Under the pieces are notes generated by a model. That model saw only the letters and a program-made list of their open reading frames with translations, had not been told where the DNA came from and searched no databases. The position numbers were made by a program, and so were the translations under genes. A DNA stretch of 6,024 nt from Ruminiclostridium sp. (GTDB lineage Bacteria; Bacillota; Clostridia; DSM-8532): positions 1-6,024 of the forward strand of contig DOHN01000097.1 of NCBI GenBank assembly GCA_003535195.1, read 5' to 3'. The stretch's first letter is position 1, and each line of letters starts with the position of its first letter. Positions 6,000 to 6,024 of the stretch are shown here, piece after piece.

Positions 6000-6024
6000 C
6001 GTGAAAAGCGCTGAGTGAGGTTTC
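6000..6024 (+). repeat. Dispersed repeat copy 3, partial, cut by window edge
   Basis: The last 25 bases align with 2559-2586 of copy 2 (its left arm plus two flanking bases): 23 identical columns of 28, with two mismatches and three single-base gaps. Shared blocks are CGTG, AAAAGCG, GAGTGA and GTTTC. It starts 51 bp after the lipoprotein stop codon and presumably continues beyond the window. Only one arm is visible, so confidence is lower than for the other two copies. Confidence 0.6.

Overview
This 6 kb window looks like chromosomal DNA from an anaerobic, low-to-mid-GC member of the Firmicutes, most likely class Clostridia. The grounds are strong Shine-Dalgarno sites (AGGAGGGG, GGAGG), sigma-A-like promoters, an oxygen-sensitive ferredoxin-linked 2-oxoacid oxidoreductase (IorAB), a MurD with P-loop and ligase-domain wording I associate with clostridial MurDs (GSDGKTTT, DDSMGSSPSRT), and a lipoprotein with a stalk-type domain common in Firmicutes. 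I cannot name the genus.

Layout. The left half (99-3400) is all on the minus strand. In transcription order it holds a YhhY/AaaT-like GNAT acetyltransferase (2885-3400), a 55-residue Cys/His-rich protein (2662-2829), and the translationally coupled iorA-iorB pair (683-2473 and 99-686), which has its own promoter at 2502-2530. A 171-bp AT-rich divergent intergenic region (3401-3571) carries a probable promoter in each direction. The right half is on the plus strand: murD (3572-4966), then a predicted lipoprotein (5019-5948) that probably belongs to the same transcript. No stretch longer than 300 bases lacks a gene; the largest gap is about 190 bp.

How the genes work together. IorA and IorB form one enzyme that oxidatively decarboxylates aryl pyruvates from amino-acid breakdown to aryl-acyl-CoA, reducing ferredoxin. 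MurD adds D-glutamate to UDP-MurNAc-L-Ala in peptidoglycan synthesis, and the lipoprotein downstream may act at the cell surface. Nothing in the sequence links the two halves functionally.

The main non-genic signal is a small dispersed repeat. A 121-bp imperfect inverted-repeat element (2561-2681) sits between the Cys-rich gene and the iorA promoter. Its right half recurs at 37-93, just past the iorB stop (46 of 54 positions identical, no gaps). Its left arm recurs at 6000-6024, past the lipoprotein gene, and runs off the window. All three loci are immediately 3' of genes. In copy 2 the repeat supplies the last four codons and the stop of the Cys-rich gene. A conserved stem inside the repeat keeps pairing through a G-U change only when read in the gene direction, which suggests an RNA-level role, possibly 3'-end formation. 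This is the item most worth following up. I saw no CRISPR array, RNA gene, transposase or defence system.
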